DNA from: Gonocerus acuteangulatus
Taxonomy: Eukaryota; Arthropoda; Insecta; Hemiptera; Coreidae
Assembly (NCBI GenBank): GCA_946811695.1
Contig: OX328123.1
Coordinates: forward strand, 124,917,896-124,981,895
Direction of reading: 5' to 3'
DNA: 64,000 bases
The position numbers were made by a program, and so were the translations under genes. This document shows positions 23,364 to 33,693 of the stretch, piece by piece; the stretch's first letter is position 1, and every line of letters starts with the position of its first letter. Under the pieces are notes generated by a model that saw only the letters and a program-made list of their open reading frames with translations, did no database searches and had not been told where the DNA came from.

Positions 23364-23800
23364 AAGACTCGGGCACACGGGATGCGATCGGTCGCGGCAG
23401 GCAGCGACGCAATGATCATCGCGGCGGTCTGCGATAAAGGGACATCAGATGGGACGCGATATCTTTGTGGGCAATACTGTTCTTAATTTAAATAAAGAAT
23501 ATACGTTCAACTAGAAAGATAGAATTCATGTGTTTTTTTATTAAATCAACATAACTTCAAAACATAGGATTTCCAATGAATAATTCAATTTCTTTACTAA
23601 ACTCATCGGGCGAAAAATCTGTAATTTTTTGCAACTGTATCGCCCGGCAATGCGATAAAGACTAGCTTGCAGTGACAGATCGTTTGTTTGACGAGGCTAA
23701 TGAAATACTGTGTAATACAAATACGAGTAGATTGCAAGTCACCCTGGGTCAGATATCGCTGCCCTCGCGACACAGATCGCGTCCTGCGTGTCCGAGCTTT
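23364..23800. mobile_element. MITE with ~40-bp imperfect TIRs (CTCGGRCAC...)
   Basis: The left end is GACTCGGGCACACGGGATGC, then GATCGGTCGCGGCAGGCAGC. The right end, complemented, is AAGCTCGGACACGCAGGACG, then CGATCTGTGTCGCGAGGGCA. The arms match at roughly three quarters of positions and are GC-rich, while the 300-bp core is AT-rich. A plausible minus-strand fragment (DFSPDEFSKEIELFIGNPMF) precedes a stop in the core. The terminal sequence is reminiscent of Harbinger-type elements, but I cannot confirm a 3-bp TWA duplication. Confidence 0.65.
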
Positions 23801-23895
23801 TGAGTGTTTGTTATGTCAATTGGTTCATAAATAAAAAATGGTATGCTAATTTAAAGAATGACGTCGAACATTTGATAAAGTAAATATATCTATAC

Positions 23896-24307
23896 ATGAG
23901 ACGTCTAGAATCAAAACAAGACACATCACTATTTTTACGATTTTGAGATAACAGTTGATTTTACGAGTTCAAAATGTCTTCTATATACTGGTAAAGAAAA
24001 GGATTTTCAAAACTCAATAGATCATGCTGTTTTTTAATGGTGAAGTGGTAAAGTGGTTTCAAAATAAGACATACATCAGTGAAGTTTGAAGCTAAGTAAG
24101 GTATTTCAAAAATAAAAATGGCTTTGAAATAGATAATATAACAGATAGCCTTCTCAAATTCCTCAAAAACAATCGTCTGTGATACTTAAAACATTTAAGA
24201 AAATTATAAACATGTATAAAATTAAACATAAGACGCGCTCTGTTTTTGGTGTTTTCTGAACAATTTGGTTTCCGTGATGTGTCTTGTTTTGATTCTAGAC
24301 GCCTCAT
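23896..24307. mobile_element. TIR-bounded segment (34-bp arms)
   Basis: ATGAGACGTCTAGAATCAAA with ACAAGACACATCAC at 23896-23929 is repeated in inverted orientation at 24274-24307 with one mismatch. The 340-bp interior is AT-rich and has no coding signal. No clear target duplication is visible. Near-identity of the arms suggests a fairly young MITE or fold-back element. Confidence 0.7.
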
Positions 24308-24338
24308 ATTTCTTCTACATATTTTATCTATTTTAAAA

Positions 24339-25120
24339 CAGAGTTGGGCAAAAATTATCTTCGGATAACGGATGACGAATAACCTAGGTTATTCGTTATT
24401 TGTCATCTATAATTTTCGGATATCCGTTATTCGAAATTATTACCATTTACGTAAAGTTATCCGTCATCTTTTATCTTAAGATTTCATTTGAAATAATTTT
24501 TTATCTTACGGATGAATTTTAATTCAATAGATAAATTTTCATCCGAAAGATGATTTTTATATTTGGAAGATGTGTAGAAAACCAATCATAATGTATTTAT
24601 TTATTATTTAAATATAATATAATATGTAATTATTTAAATTATTATTAAATATAATTATGTATTACATTATTATTTAAATATATAATTAAACTTTAAATTA
24701 AATTCAACATAGATTTTAAAACTACTCTTTTCTCAAACATTTCATCAGAGAGTCGATTGCTTTTTGGAATATCCGTTATGGAAGCAAACGAGAACAGCCG
24801 TTCGACTGGTGCTGACGATGGAAGTGCCGTGTTGTACTTAAAAAACAATTTCTTGATGTTTAAATATTTATTTAAAGAGTACAATGCCATGTGCAAACAA
24901 ACAGTTTGTTTTTGCCCGAATGGATAGAAAAAAGTGGTATTGTGGACGGATAACGAATAAAAGATAACGGATAATCAAATGACGAATAAAAGATAATTCA
25001 CCCGTTTCTCGAATAACGGATAATTGGTCATCCGTGGTTTTATGATTAACTAATAACGGATAAAAAATTATCTTTTATTCGTTACTTAAATAAAAAATTA
25101 TTCGAATAAGCCCAACTCTG
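24339..25120. mobile_element. hAT transposon, internally deleted, CAGAGTTGGGC ends
   Basis: Terminal repeats CAGAGTTGGGC (left) and GCCCAACTCTG (right) are flanked by the exact 8-bp duplication TTTTAAAA (24331-24338 and 25121-25128). Both ends are filled with repeated GGATAACGGATGACGAATAA-like words in both orientations. The interior retains the 3' end of a transposase gene (24693-24896, minus). The same 14-bp terminus, CAGAGTTGGGCAAA, bounds the palindromic element at 51151-51476. Confidence 0.95.
24693..24896 (-). pseudogene. hAT transposase C-terminal dimerisation domain remnant
   Basis: The 67-residue frame contains TALPSSAPVERLFSFASI, then RLSDEMFEKRVVLKSM. This is the conserved hAT dimerisation motif ((T/S)SA.(V/S)ERLFS.A ... 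(R.L)...(F/L)). The hAT family C-terminal domain mediates transposase oligomerisation in the nucleus. Upstream catalytic regions (BED finger, DDE residues) are absent, so this is the 3' remainder of an autonomous copy left after internal deletion. The strand places the original 5' end toward the right terminus. The open frame and near-consensus residues suggest modest age. Confidence 0.9.
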
Positions 25121-25128
25121 TTTTAAAA

Positions 25129-26290
25129 TAATATATCCCAAAAAAGCTGCTCAAAGTCACTATTATACGCGGGCACAGCTACTGACTAAATGTGAAAGTG
25201 GAAAAAACCTATGGAACATTTGGCTAAGAAATTGTTCTATTATTTATATTCGATGAAATATATTTGAGATAATTTTTTCCAACTCAGCTTGATAACGATT
25301 CTATTAGAAACTGCCATATTTTGATCCATTGGATCGATTATAATTTCCTATCACTATCGATAGTAGGCTATAAGCTCCAGTAAGCGAATTCCTCATGAAA
25401 TCACCTCTGTGTAATTGGTTCTTCGGATCTGTAATGATTCCTTCTAAAGGGCAAGTCAGCTTTAATCCATCTTAATCTAAGAGGAGCTATAGTCTGGAAG
25501 GAGCCATTAAACGATCCAATTTCTCCTCCATTCTCCCATCCTTCGCTAATTACCGACGTCATTGATAGCAGTGAAATTGATTCAATCGGAGCGCAAGGAG
25601 TGGGGTGTGGGGCTTCTTGTACTTCGGCGAACAGCCATTACTTAACTCAATGTAGATCAAAGTTTCTCAGTAATCTCAGAATATTGCCGCTTCTACGGGT
25701 AATTCGTGAGAAATCCGTTGAAGGATAAAATTGCTTGTTAGTTCAATTTGTGGAACGGGTTGGAATCAAATAAAAAACGATTTTTTTTTTCAAAATAAAT
25801 AAAACACCATTCAAAGTGTTATACTTTAAGATCAAAATTGAATTGAATTACACTCCGTCCCTACAGACAGGGCACTTCCTTCTTGATTGTAGGTTAATTA
25901 ACGACGTTCTTAGATAAATATTTTATTAACATAAGACACGGAAGATTTGTTGAAACGCTACGTTCCCTCTGTCGGATTTGTGAAAACCAATCATAGAATC
26001 AGAGACAGAAATAAATCACATCGACATTCGATACAGAATATGAGCAACGTTTTTATTACAAGGTCAAATAATTATTTACATATTTTGTATGTCGTATCTT
26101 GGACGAGAAACATACTTAGCTAAGTCTTCTAAGAGATCAGGAATTGGTTTTATGAGAATATTTGATTATAAGTACAGCATTTATGTATGAAAATTAAATT
26201 GATTAGAAGTATACAAATTATTATAGGGACGGTTTAACTTTTACTCATAATGAATATTCACTTATTCATGAAATAAAAATGTAGATTCAT
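25129..26290. other. Unassigned stretch with inverted repeat partner
   Basis: Bases 25275-25318 are the inverted partner of 21983-22026, and GCGGGCACAGCTACTGACTA (25169 onward) is a common repeat-boundary phrase. Bases 25430-25720 are less AT-rich, with words such as TTCGCTAATTACC and CAGTGAAATTGATTC, and match no repeat elsewhere in the window. This could be single-copy regulatory DNA. No gene found. Confidence 0.35.
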
Positions 26291-26294
26291 TAAC

Positions 26295-26645
26295 GTATGT
26301 TCTTTATATGTCATCGTGTAATCTTGTATTTCGTAGATAGCTCAAGTTACTGTCCATGTACTGGCTACCTTCAGCGAGAAGTTCACCCATGTTGTAAGGG
26401 ATGTTTAAGTCATTCCGTCTTGTAAATGTATGCTTTGTTGTCAACTTAGTACTACGTATTTCGCAAAGTGGTTTCTCTTGTCAAATAAAGACACATAAAA
26501 CGTTATATACTACTTAACCATGTACTGGCTACCTGGCCATGAAGATCTCGGGAAAAGCTCAATTGCTGATCATGAGGCAAAAAATGCAGTCTTAAATAGT
26601 TTTAACAGTCCCAGGATATCAATTAGAGCAACAAGCTACTAGAAT
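26295..26645. pseudogene. Jockey-like LINE fragment with inverted 5' segment
   Basis: The minus strand (about 26320-26490) reads EKPLCEIRSTKLTTKHTF, then LNIPYNMGELLAEGSQYMDS, then LSYLRNTRL, the Cys-rich tail and C-terminus of ORF2. Immediately next to it, on the plus strand from 26519, lies MYWLPGHEDLGKSSIADHEA, the WxPGHxGxxGNxxAD part of RNase H that should sit upstream on the same strand. The head-to-head arrangement, with the more 5' segment inverted and its 5' end at the junction, is what twin priming during LINE insertion produces. Stops interrupt both halves. Confidence 0.75.
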
Positions 26646-27224
26646 CAGCACAGCGAACGAATTTTTGAACTTACGACGGCTTAGGCCGCCTCTGCCCCTT
26701 AAAGGGATAAACAACTATGAACACAATAATCTTTCTAAAACGACATTTATACATGACTATAGGATTCGTGATTTCTCGCCCATTGGCAGAGAACGCTACG
26801 AGGACCCAACGAGACAGCTGATGCTCTGTCCCATTCAAAACGCAATTAGGCCAACAGTCAAGCTACTATTGATCGTAGAATGGAAATCTCCATCTTGTGA
26901 CCATCATTCATCTCCTTCCACCATTAAACCCGTTCTCCTTGAGGAAAACTCATAATAGAAAGCAATCTAAATTCAATCTCGGGGGAAATTAGCCTCCTGT
27001 TATAATGTTTTATAGATTAAATTAGATTCAATAATGTCCCGATATAAAATCAATAGAATTCGCTCATTCAAATAATACCACTAATTTTTGGCAATTGGCT
27101 TAAAAAATTGCTCCAAAATTCCTATGCCTAATGAAAACATTTGTAGAGGTCATTCTGATCATTTTGAGGTATTTTTATCGCTAACTAAGTCCCAAAAATG
27201 AATGTGGATGGTAAACTGAGCATT
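26646..27224. other. Unassigned stretch
   Basis: A 96-codon plus frame (26665-26955) starts inside the LINE segment and runs into flanking DNA. It has no recognisable domain. Confidence 0.4.
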
Positions 27225-27430
27225 AAAAAGTCCGACTCGCAGGAACTGCATCGTCTTAGCGCGGTTCCATTCATATGCCTAGTGTCATTTTGTATACTTA
27301 GAATAAAAACAGTTATTACTTTGTTTAGATCATTCTTAATGTAAACACATATTCCAAAGAAAAGCAAGATTGTCGGCAAGGCACAAGAAACTATTCTAAG
27401 CGAAAATTACTCTTTCCGCCGTCCCAAGTT
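27225..27430 (+). mobile_element. 5'-end fragment of hairpin-family element
   Basis: AAAAGTCCGACTCGCAGGAA, CTGCATCGTCTTAGCGCGGT, then TCCATTCATATGCCTAGTGT. It is an intact 5' hairpin, followed by the AACAGTTATTACTTTGTTTA block shared with 7845 (minus) and 56600. The copy ends before the GATTGACATCGC region. Confidence 0.7.
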
Positions 27431-27810
27431 TCTCTCTACGAAGACTCTACTACGAATTTGTTTCTAATTGACTTAACTTGCTTTACTAACATATCCATTT
27501 TAGTGTTAAATGCAATTAAAACACTAAATTACTCGTTTTACTGTTAAATGCAATTTAACAAAACAAAATTGTACAAGAAAATGGGAAAGTATTATTATGT
27601 TATTTTTTAATGTATTACGCCATATACAACCACAAAATATAATTATATTTCTACTATAGCATTTGGCTTTATGACTTCCTACAGGTACAATATCTGTCAT
27701 CTCTCCTAGGATGCATCTTGATTTATGAAGTGCAATAAAACCTACCTGAAGCCTGCCTAGTAGCTCGACCCGGGCAAATGTCTGACCCTACACAGAGTCT
27801 AAACATTCTC
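27431..27810. other. Unassigned stretch
   Basis: AT-rich, no gene or element boundary seen. Confidence 0.4.
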
Positions 27811-29252
27811 TTTCTGCAGGAACTGCGTCATTTTAAGACGTATCCATTCTCATCCATATTGTCATTTCGAAAGTTTAAAACAGAACTAATCTTTTTTTTT
27901 TTTTATTATTATTATTTCATGAAAACTGTTAACACCCACAGGTTAGAAAAGCGGAAATTCCTCAATCTAAAGCAAGACTCTCAAAGTCAATTCAAAATAC
28001 AAACACGCTTCTCAATTACTTGTCATGTTTTATTGAAAAAAAATGCAATCAAAATAACAGCAAGATATTAAAAACTAAGCCAAACCGAGAAAAAACAAAA
28101 CAATTAAGAACAAAGGTAAACAGAGATAAAAAAAATATCTTTCTCTTGGCAAGCTATATTTCTAACAATGAATTGTTTTTCTTAATCTGTTTTATTGTCA
28201 AATACATTATCCAACTATAAGCAATTAAAAAAAAACAAAACAAGGAATAAAAACAGGAAAAAAGAACCGTTCAAATAAACGAAATCAATTACTTCAAAGT
28301 TTAAGCTCTTATTTATACGATTGACATCGCTTATTCAAAACTTTCTTTAGAACCTTTTTTGTAGACCATTTAGTAAGCTTTCGAATCGTAACCTTTCGCT
28401 TCCCAAGATTGTCAACGGTTTTCGAGATACTAACGAAAGTATAAAAGGTTACCAAAACTTTTCTTGTCTGTTAATAAAATATTTTATTCTAACCCTTCCT
28501 TTACTCCAAACGTAACCAAAATTTCAACATATTAGTGTTGATAAAATTCGAACATGCACAGAAAATGTTTCAACTGAATCCCATAATTCTAAGTACCAAA
28601 ATCAAAGACAAAAAGAACAGTTCGAATAAGCGAAATCAATTACTTTAAAGTTTTAAGCACTTATTTCTCTGATTGACATCGCCTAATCAAAACTTTCATC
28701 AGAACTATTTTTGTAGAGCATTTAGTGAGCTTTCTAATGGTCATCTTCCGTTTCCCAAGATTCTCAACCTTTTTCGAGATATTAAGGAAAGTATACAAAG
28801 TTACCAAAACTTTTTATGTCTGTTAATAAAATATTTTATTCTAACCCTTCCTAAACTCCAAACGTAACAAAAATTTCAACATGTTAGTTTTAATGAAAGT
28901 AGAACATGCAGAAAATGTTTCAACTGAATCCCATGATTCTAAGTACCCAAACCAAAAACGGTATTCAAAAGCTATTTTTCCAATTTTCTCGAAAACGTTT
29001 AAATCTATCGCCTTGAAAATGGTTTCAATCGTTTTCCTAGCCCAAGAAGCATATAAAACGAGTACTTACAAGCTTATGAACTCAAAAACGTAAGCGTTAC
29101 GATTTTTTTTGCGTGAATTTCGCCCCAAACGCTATCTTCCAGTGGGCGGATTCTGCTGGTTAACGAACTTGACCTTTTAAATTGGACGACGGATTTTTGT
29201 ACCAAATTTCATCATAATCCGACCATTAGGGAAGCCAGAAATGAGCGAACAG

Positions 29253-29305
<53 letters not shown>

Positions 29306-29443
29306 AATTTGAACCACCGTTATTTTCGGTCTCTAGGGGTTCTGAAACGCAAAATTTTTTAGTCGGCACTTCCGGATTGTTTCATTGTATCAACATTATA
29401 AGCGGGGTTCCTCCCTATGGGGGAGGGAGGAACCGTGCTAAAA
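27811..29443 (+). mobile_element. Hairpin-ended element, subfamily I, with internal duplication
   Basis: The 5' end (GCAGGAACTGCGTCATTTTA) is slightly eroded. The interior contains the CGATTGACATCGC ... TTTAGTAAGCTTTC block twice, at about 28319-28560 and 28672-28920, an internal tandem duplication of about 354 bp. It continues through GCGTTACGATTTTTTT and GGCGGATTCTGCTGGTTAAC, (TA)n at 29257-29303 and TTTAGTCGGCACTTCCGGAT. It finishes with a clean 3' stem-loop (GGTTCCTCCCTAT / GGGAGGGAGGAACC) and GTGCTAAAA. Confidence 0.75.
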
Positions 29444-29874
29444 AAATGTTTTCGCATACTTTCTTAACTCCAAATATAACCAACATTTAAATATATCGGT
29501 TGGAATTAATTTCCAAGATGTAGAAAATATTTCAACTGAATCACGCGATTCTAAGTACCCACAAAAAAATAATGACTTACAAAAACATTGATTCCACTTT
29601 TCTCAGGAGCGGTTAGAGGTATCGCCTTGAAAATGGTTTCATTCGTTTTCCTATGTTAAGAAACATATAACACAAATACCTGCAAGCATATAAACTCAAA
29701 AACGTAAGCGTTACGAATTTTTTTGCGCGAATTTCGCCATAAACACTATCTTCCAGTAGGCGGATTCTGCTGGCTAACGAACTTGACCTTTCAAATCAGA
29801 CGACAGATTTTTGTACCAAATTTCATCAAAATCGGACCATTTTTGAGCTTGCTAGAGCGCGAACAGACAAGCAT

Positions 29875-29937
<63 letters not shown>

Positions 29938-30074
29938 AATTTTAGCCACCTATATATTCGTGATCTATAGGGTCTGAAACGAGAAAGTTTCTAGTCGGCA
30001 CGTCCGGATCGCGTCATGAGGTCAACCTCATAAGCGGGTTCTCCCTATGGAGATAGGGAGTAACCGCGCTAAAA
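29444..30074 (+). mobile_element. Second 3' half of hairpin-family element in tandem
   Basis: Directly after the first 3' terminus the interior resumes (CTTTCTTAACTCCAAATATA). It runs again through GCGTTACGAATTTTTTTGCG, GGCGGATTCTGCTGGCTAAC, (TA)n (about 29875-29935), TCTAGTCGGCACGTCCGGAT and another terminal stem-loop ending CCGCGCTAAAA. Two successive 3' ends in the same orientation could result from end bypass, nested insertion or recombination. Confidence 0.7.
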
Positions 30075-30343
30075 ATAATCTCTAATATACGCTAGAATTT
30101 CAGCGTGTTTTCTTCCTCCCCCAAGAATTGGAAATCCACTAATGACGTCGTCATGGTGACGCAATCTGTAAGTTCTAGGAAGTTACTGGAAGTTCTCATA
30201 ATTTGAGAGTTCGTTCACCAGTAGAATCTACTCAGCGGCCTTATTTTGGGCGAAATTTACGTGAGAAATATCTTAATATTAACAGCTTGAAGTGCACTTA
30301 ATAGGCTTCAGAGTACAATTTTTATATGTAATTTGCTCACGAG

Positions 30344-30461
30344 TAGACATGCGCGCCGAGGCTGAATTTTCCGGCGGCGGCGCGCCGGACAAAAATGGTC
30401 GGCGGCGGCGGCGCGCGCGGCGTGGGCTATTTTTTTAACCCCCAAGGGAGACGTTACAATT

Positions 30462-30523
<62 letters not shown>

Positions 30524-32389
30524 CTTGCCATATGGTGAGTGAAACCGGGACACATTAATTTGAGAAGGGCATACCGGGGGGGGGGGATAAAAATGGTAAA
30601 AATTAGAAGCAAAATGGTAAGTTTTAAGCGTTTTTATTAAGCGCAGCGAGTAACAGGAGTTGGGGATCTGGAACTCTAAATTGTTGGTCTCCCCACTTTG
30701 TTAAAATAAAAAAGGAAATTTTGCTACTAATTTTTGCTAGTTCTTGCGTTTGCTCTCTGATTACAGTTACATTCGTTCTCATTTCTTTGGCACTGCATTC
30801 ATTGTAGAAAAGTAAACAATTCATAAATGATTAAATAAACATAAATATTGATTGTTTTAAATTGAAATTATCAGTAAAATTAGTCTTTTCGTAAAAGGAA
30901 GTAAGAAAATGAGAAACTTAGTGTTTTCGCAGGGTGATCGTTGTTGCGCCGTAAACATCCTTCTGTTTGAGATTTTATTTTATATTCTTAACGGTACATC
31001 AAAACCTACCAATAACTGTATGTATCCTTAATTTATGGTACTAGAGATATGAGCGGAACAGCGCTAAGATGACGCAGTTCGCGCCCCTGATGTCTAAAAA
31101 ATGGTCCGATTTTGATGAAATTTGGTACAAAAATATGTTTCTTAATTTGAAAGGTCGAATTCGTAAACCAGCAGAATCTGTTAGCCGGAAGATGGTTTTT
31201 GGAGCGAAATTCGCGCGAAAAAAATCGTAACGTTCACGTTTTCGAGTTCATATCCTTGCAGGCACTCGTTTTATAGATTTCTTAACGTAGAACAACGAAT
31301 ACAACCATTTTAAAGCGATATCTGTACCCGTTTTGAGAAACATTAAAACACATCGTTTTCCAAAGTAATTTTCAGTTTGGGTACTCATAAACGATTAATT
31401 TAGTTGAAACTTGGTCCAGAGGTTTGATATTCATCTAAACTAAGGTATATACATTTTGGTTCCGTTTGGAGTTAAGGAAGTACAAGAAATAAAATATTTC
31501 ATTGACGGACTTGAAAGAATTTGGGATTTTCGTATATCTTACATATCTCGAAAACGGGGGGAAATCGTGGTAAGTGGAAGGTGGAAATTCGAAAGCTCAC
31601 TAAATTCCTTACAAAAAAAGTTCAAATGTAATTTTTGATGGGGCGATGTCAATCCGAGAAATAGATGCTTCAAACTTCAAAATTGTTAGTTTTGTTTTTT
31701 TTTCAACAGGGTTTTGTCACTTAACAAACTTTTTAAATGGTTATTGTTTTTTCAATCGCATTTAATAGTTAAATTAATATTTCAATAAAATAAGGTATGA
31801 AAATGAGAAACGTATTGGTAATAGTGTTTCCCGTGGCAAACCTTGAGGAGGTAGGGGGAGTCATTTCCGCTTAGAATACTATCAGTTTCCTTTTTTGGAG
31901 CCATAAATCTTCGTTCTCTTTGAGATTCATTTTAAATTTTTCACGAAAGATCAAAACCTACCAACAACTGCTTCTACCACTTAGCTAATGACACTAAACA
32001 TATGAACGGATAAGATAAGATGACGCAGTTCCTGCGAGTCAGACTTTTGTTTTTCTCTTCTATAGCGAGGTTTTCAAAATATCTCCCACAAAAGCTGGAT
32101 TTATTTTTTGAGTTAAATACCATTTTTATATACCTAAAATTATTTTATTTTCCGCTTTTTTCCAATCAAATAGCACAAAACACAAGCGGTTACTCGAAGA
32201 GAAGGTAAGCCAAAAATGGCGGCACGTTACCAAGCAGTACACTCGCTGTTTTCCTACCCTAACCCACCCGCTACACCCTTGCGTCCAGTATTGCCAACGA
32301 AATCGGCACGCCGACTGACTAGGCTCGGCGGCGGCGCGCCACTCAAAACCCGGCGTGGCGTAGCGGCGCCGGCGCGGCGCGCATGTCTA
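30344..32389. mobile_element. hAT transposon with GC-rich GGCGGCGGCGCGCC ends and nested copies
   Basis: The ends TAGACATGCGCGCCG (left) and CGGCGCGCATGTCTA (right) are flanked by the exact 8-bp duplication CTCACGAG (30336-30343 and 32390-32397). About 80-100 bases at each end are very GC-rich (GGCGGCGGCGCGCC words), in contrast to the AT-rich interior. The interior contains a (TA)n tract (30465-30520) and at least two minus-strand hairpin-family segments (30950-31080 and 31085-32047). A 66-codon minus frame (30624-30824) is unrecognised. No transposase motif remains visible. Confidence 0.92.
30950..32047 (-). mobile_element. Hairpin-family segments nested in the hAT element
   Basis: The minus strand from 32047 begins AAAAGTCTGACTCGCAGGAA, then CTGCGTCATCTTATC. 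It proceeds through GATTGACATCGCC, GTGAGCTTTCGAATT, CGTAACGATTTTTTTCGCG and TTGGTACCAAATTTC-like blocks to GGGGCGCGAAC at about 31082. There it joins the start of a second 5' end (AACTGCGTCATCTTAGCGCT, 31045-31080), which continues to about 30950. The first copy thus lacks its (TA)n and 3' hairpin; the junction lies at the GCGAAC that normally precedes the (TA)n. Confidence 0.65.
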
Positions 32390-32397
32390 CTCACGAG

Positions 32398-32770
32398 TAA
32401 ATAAACGACGCCACTTTGAAGACAAATTATTTTCGAAAACAATGAGGAACTAATGTTTATAAATGGTGATGAAATACACAAAAACGCATAACATGGGCTG
32501 GATACATATATAGTGCAATCATGTAAGTGTAAGCAAATGGTGTGTCCACCACCAAAAGCGGACTAGAAAACAGCACAAATCACATCAGTACAAGGATAAT
32601 TCTTAAATATCTAGTACATAGACTCTCCCTTATCCATCGTTCTCTTATCCGTCGCTCTCTTTAATAAGGAGGCCTCCGAGTGGAATGAGTGCCGGATCTC
32701 GGAACTGGCTGGAGGTAGACAGGCTCGAGGCTTCCTAGAAAACCTTGCAAGCTAAACATTTGTTTAGTGG
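32398..32770. other. Unassigned stretch
   Basis: Ordinary AT-rich DNA between two DNA transposons. No gene seen. Confidence 0.4.
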
Positions 32771-32772
32771 TA

Positions 32773-33691
32773 CAATAGAACTTGGATAATTCGAACCCTT
32801 AGGGACCGATAAAAAAGTTCGAACTATCCAAAATTCGAATTTCAAAAGTTTTTGAAAATAAAGGGCTAAAAAATTGAATTTCATATTTTCACATTTTTTA
32901 ATTTAAAAAAAAGCACATACATTTTATTTAAACAATAACAAATATTTCATAAATTGATGATTACGTACATAAGTAATAATTAATTTATCAAAAAAGTAAA
33001 AATAAAAGTCTATTGTCTTGAAAAAAGTCATTTTCATGACTTGAGGGGAATTTTTTCCTTATTTTTGAGGTAAGTTGATAAAGTGTTAGGAGGAATTCCA
33101 AAGTCCTTGGTAATTTCAGATTTTTTCTTTATTCCATATTCGACTTCTTTAATTGCAGATATTTTCTCTGGCAACGTTAAAGTTTTATAACTTCTAGGCT
33201 TCGATATCTTAAATCAACAACTCACTGAACTGCTCAGTACACCAGAAATTCAAGGCACAAACAATAAATCAGATCTAGGCGCTGACTGACTTATAACTGA
33301 ATAAGAAATGAAGATGGGAGGGAATTATAGGATAAAACGACAGGATAGAACTACAACCCCTGGAAGGGTGGAAGCGCGTCCCACCACTTTCCAGAACTCC
33401 TAGAGTCTAAGAACTAGACTATGAGACCGCCGCGCTTCTTGTCCTGGAACCCCTACATCCGTATCTAACTATCCTTCTTATCCGAGGGGAGAATATTTTC
33501 ACAAGATTTAAGATCGAACACCTCCCATTGGAGGTAAAGACTCGTAAAAAATTCGCATTATCCAACATTTTATTCGAATTAACCACGATTTTTTTTACAT
33601 TTTTTATGCCTCAAATTCTAGGGACCGAGAGAAATATTCGAGTTAAAGACGATTTCGAATTATTGAAGTTCGAATTATCCATGTCCCACTG
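32773..33691. mobile_element. Tigger/pogo-like (Tc1-mariner) element, internally deleted
   Basis: The left terminus CAATAGAACTTGGATAATTC and the right terminus (complement CAGTGGGACATGGATAATTC) are imperfect inverted repeats starting CARTRGRAC. TA dinucleotides flank both ends (32771-32772 and 33692-33693), the target duplication of this superfamily. TTCGAA/AATTCGAA words repeat near each end. The interior carries an N-terminal DNA-binding fragment (33034-33210, minus) but no DDE/D catalytic core. Bases 33230-33520 interrupt the element with unrelated, less AT-rich sequence. Confidence 0.9.
33034..33210 (-). pseudogene. Tigger transposase N-terminal HTH remnant (CENP-B/Psq-type)
   Basis: The minus-strand reading contains KTLTLPEKISAIKEVEYGIK, then KKSEITKDFGIPPNTLSTYL and KNKEKI, ending at a TGA. 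This is the classic first helix-turn-helix of pogo/Tigger transposases and the related CENP-B and jerky proteins (LTLEEK..VI.E.E.G..KS.IA..FGIP.STLS.ILKNK). It binds the terminal inverted repeats. An in-frame TGA sits just upstream of the fragment, and no start codon is present, so it is a remnant. The orientation agrees with the right terminus being the original 5' end. Confidence 0.9.
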
Positions 33692-33693
33692 TA

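Noticed and set aside
32216..32481. Arg/Ala-rich frames on both strands
   Set aside because: They lie in the GC-rich end of the hAT element and are explained by GGCGGCGGCGCGCC words.
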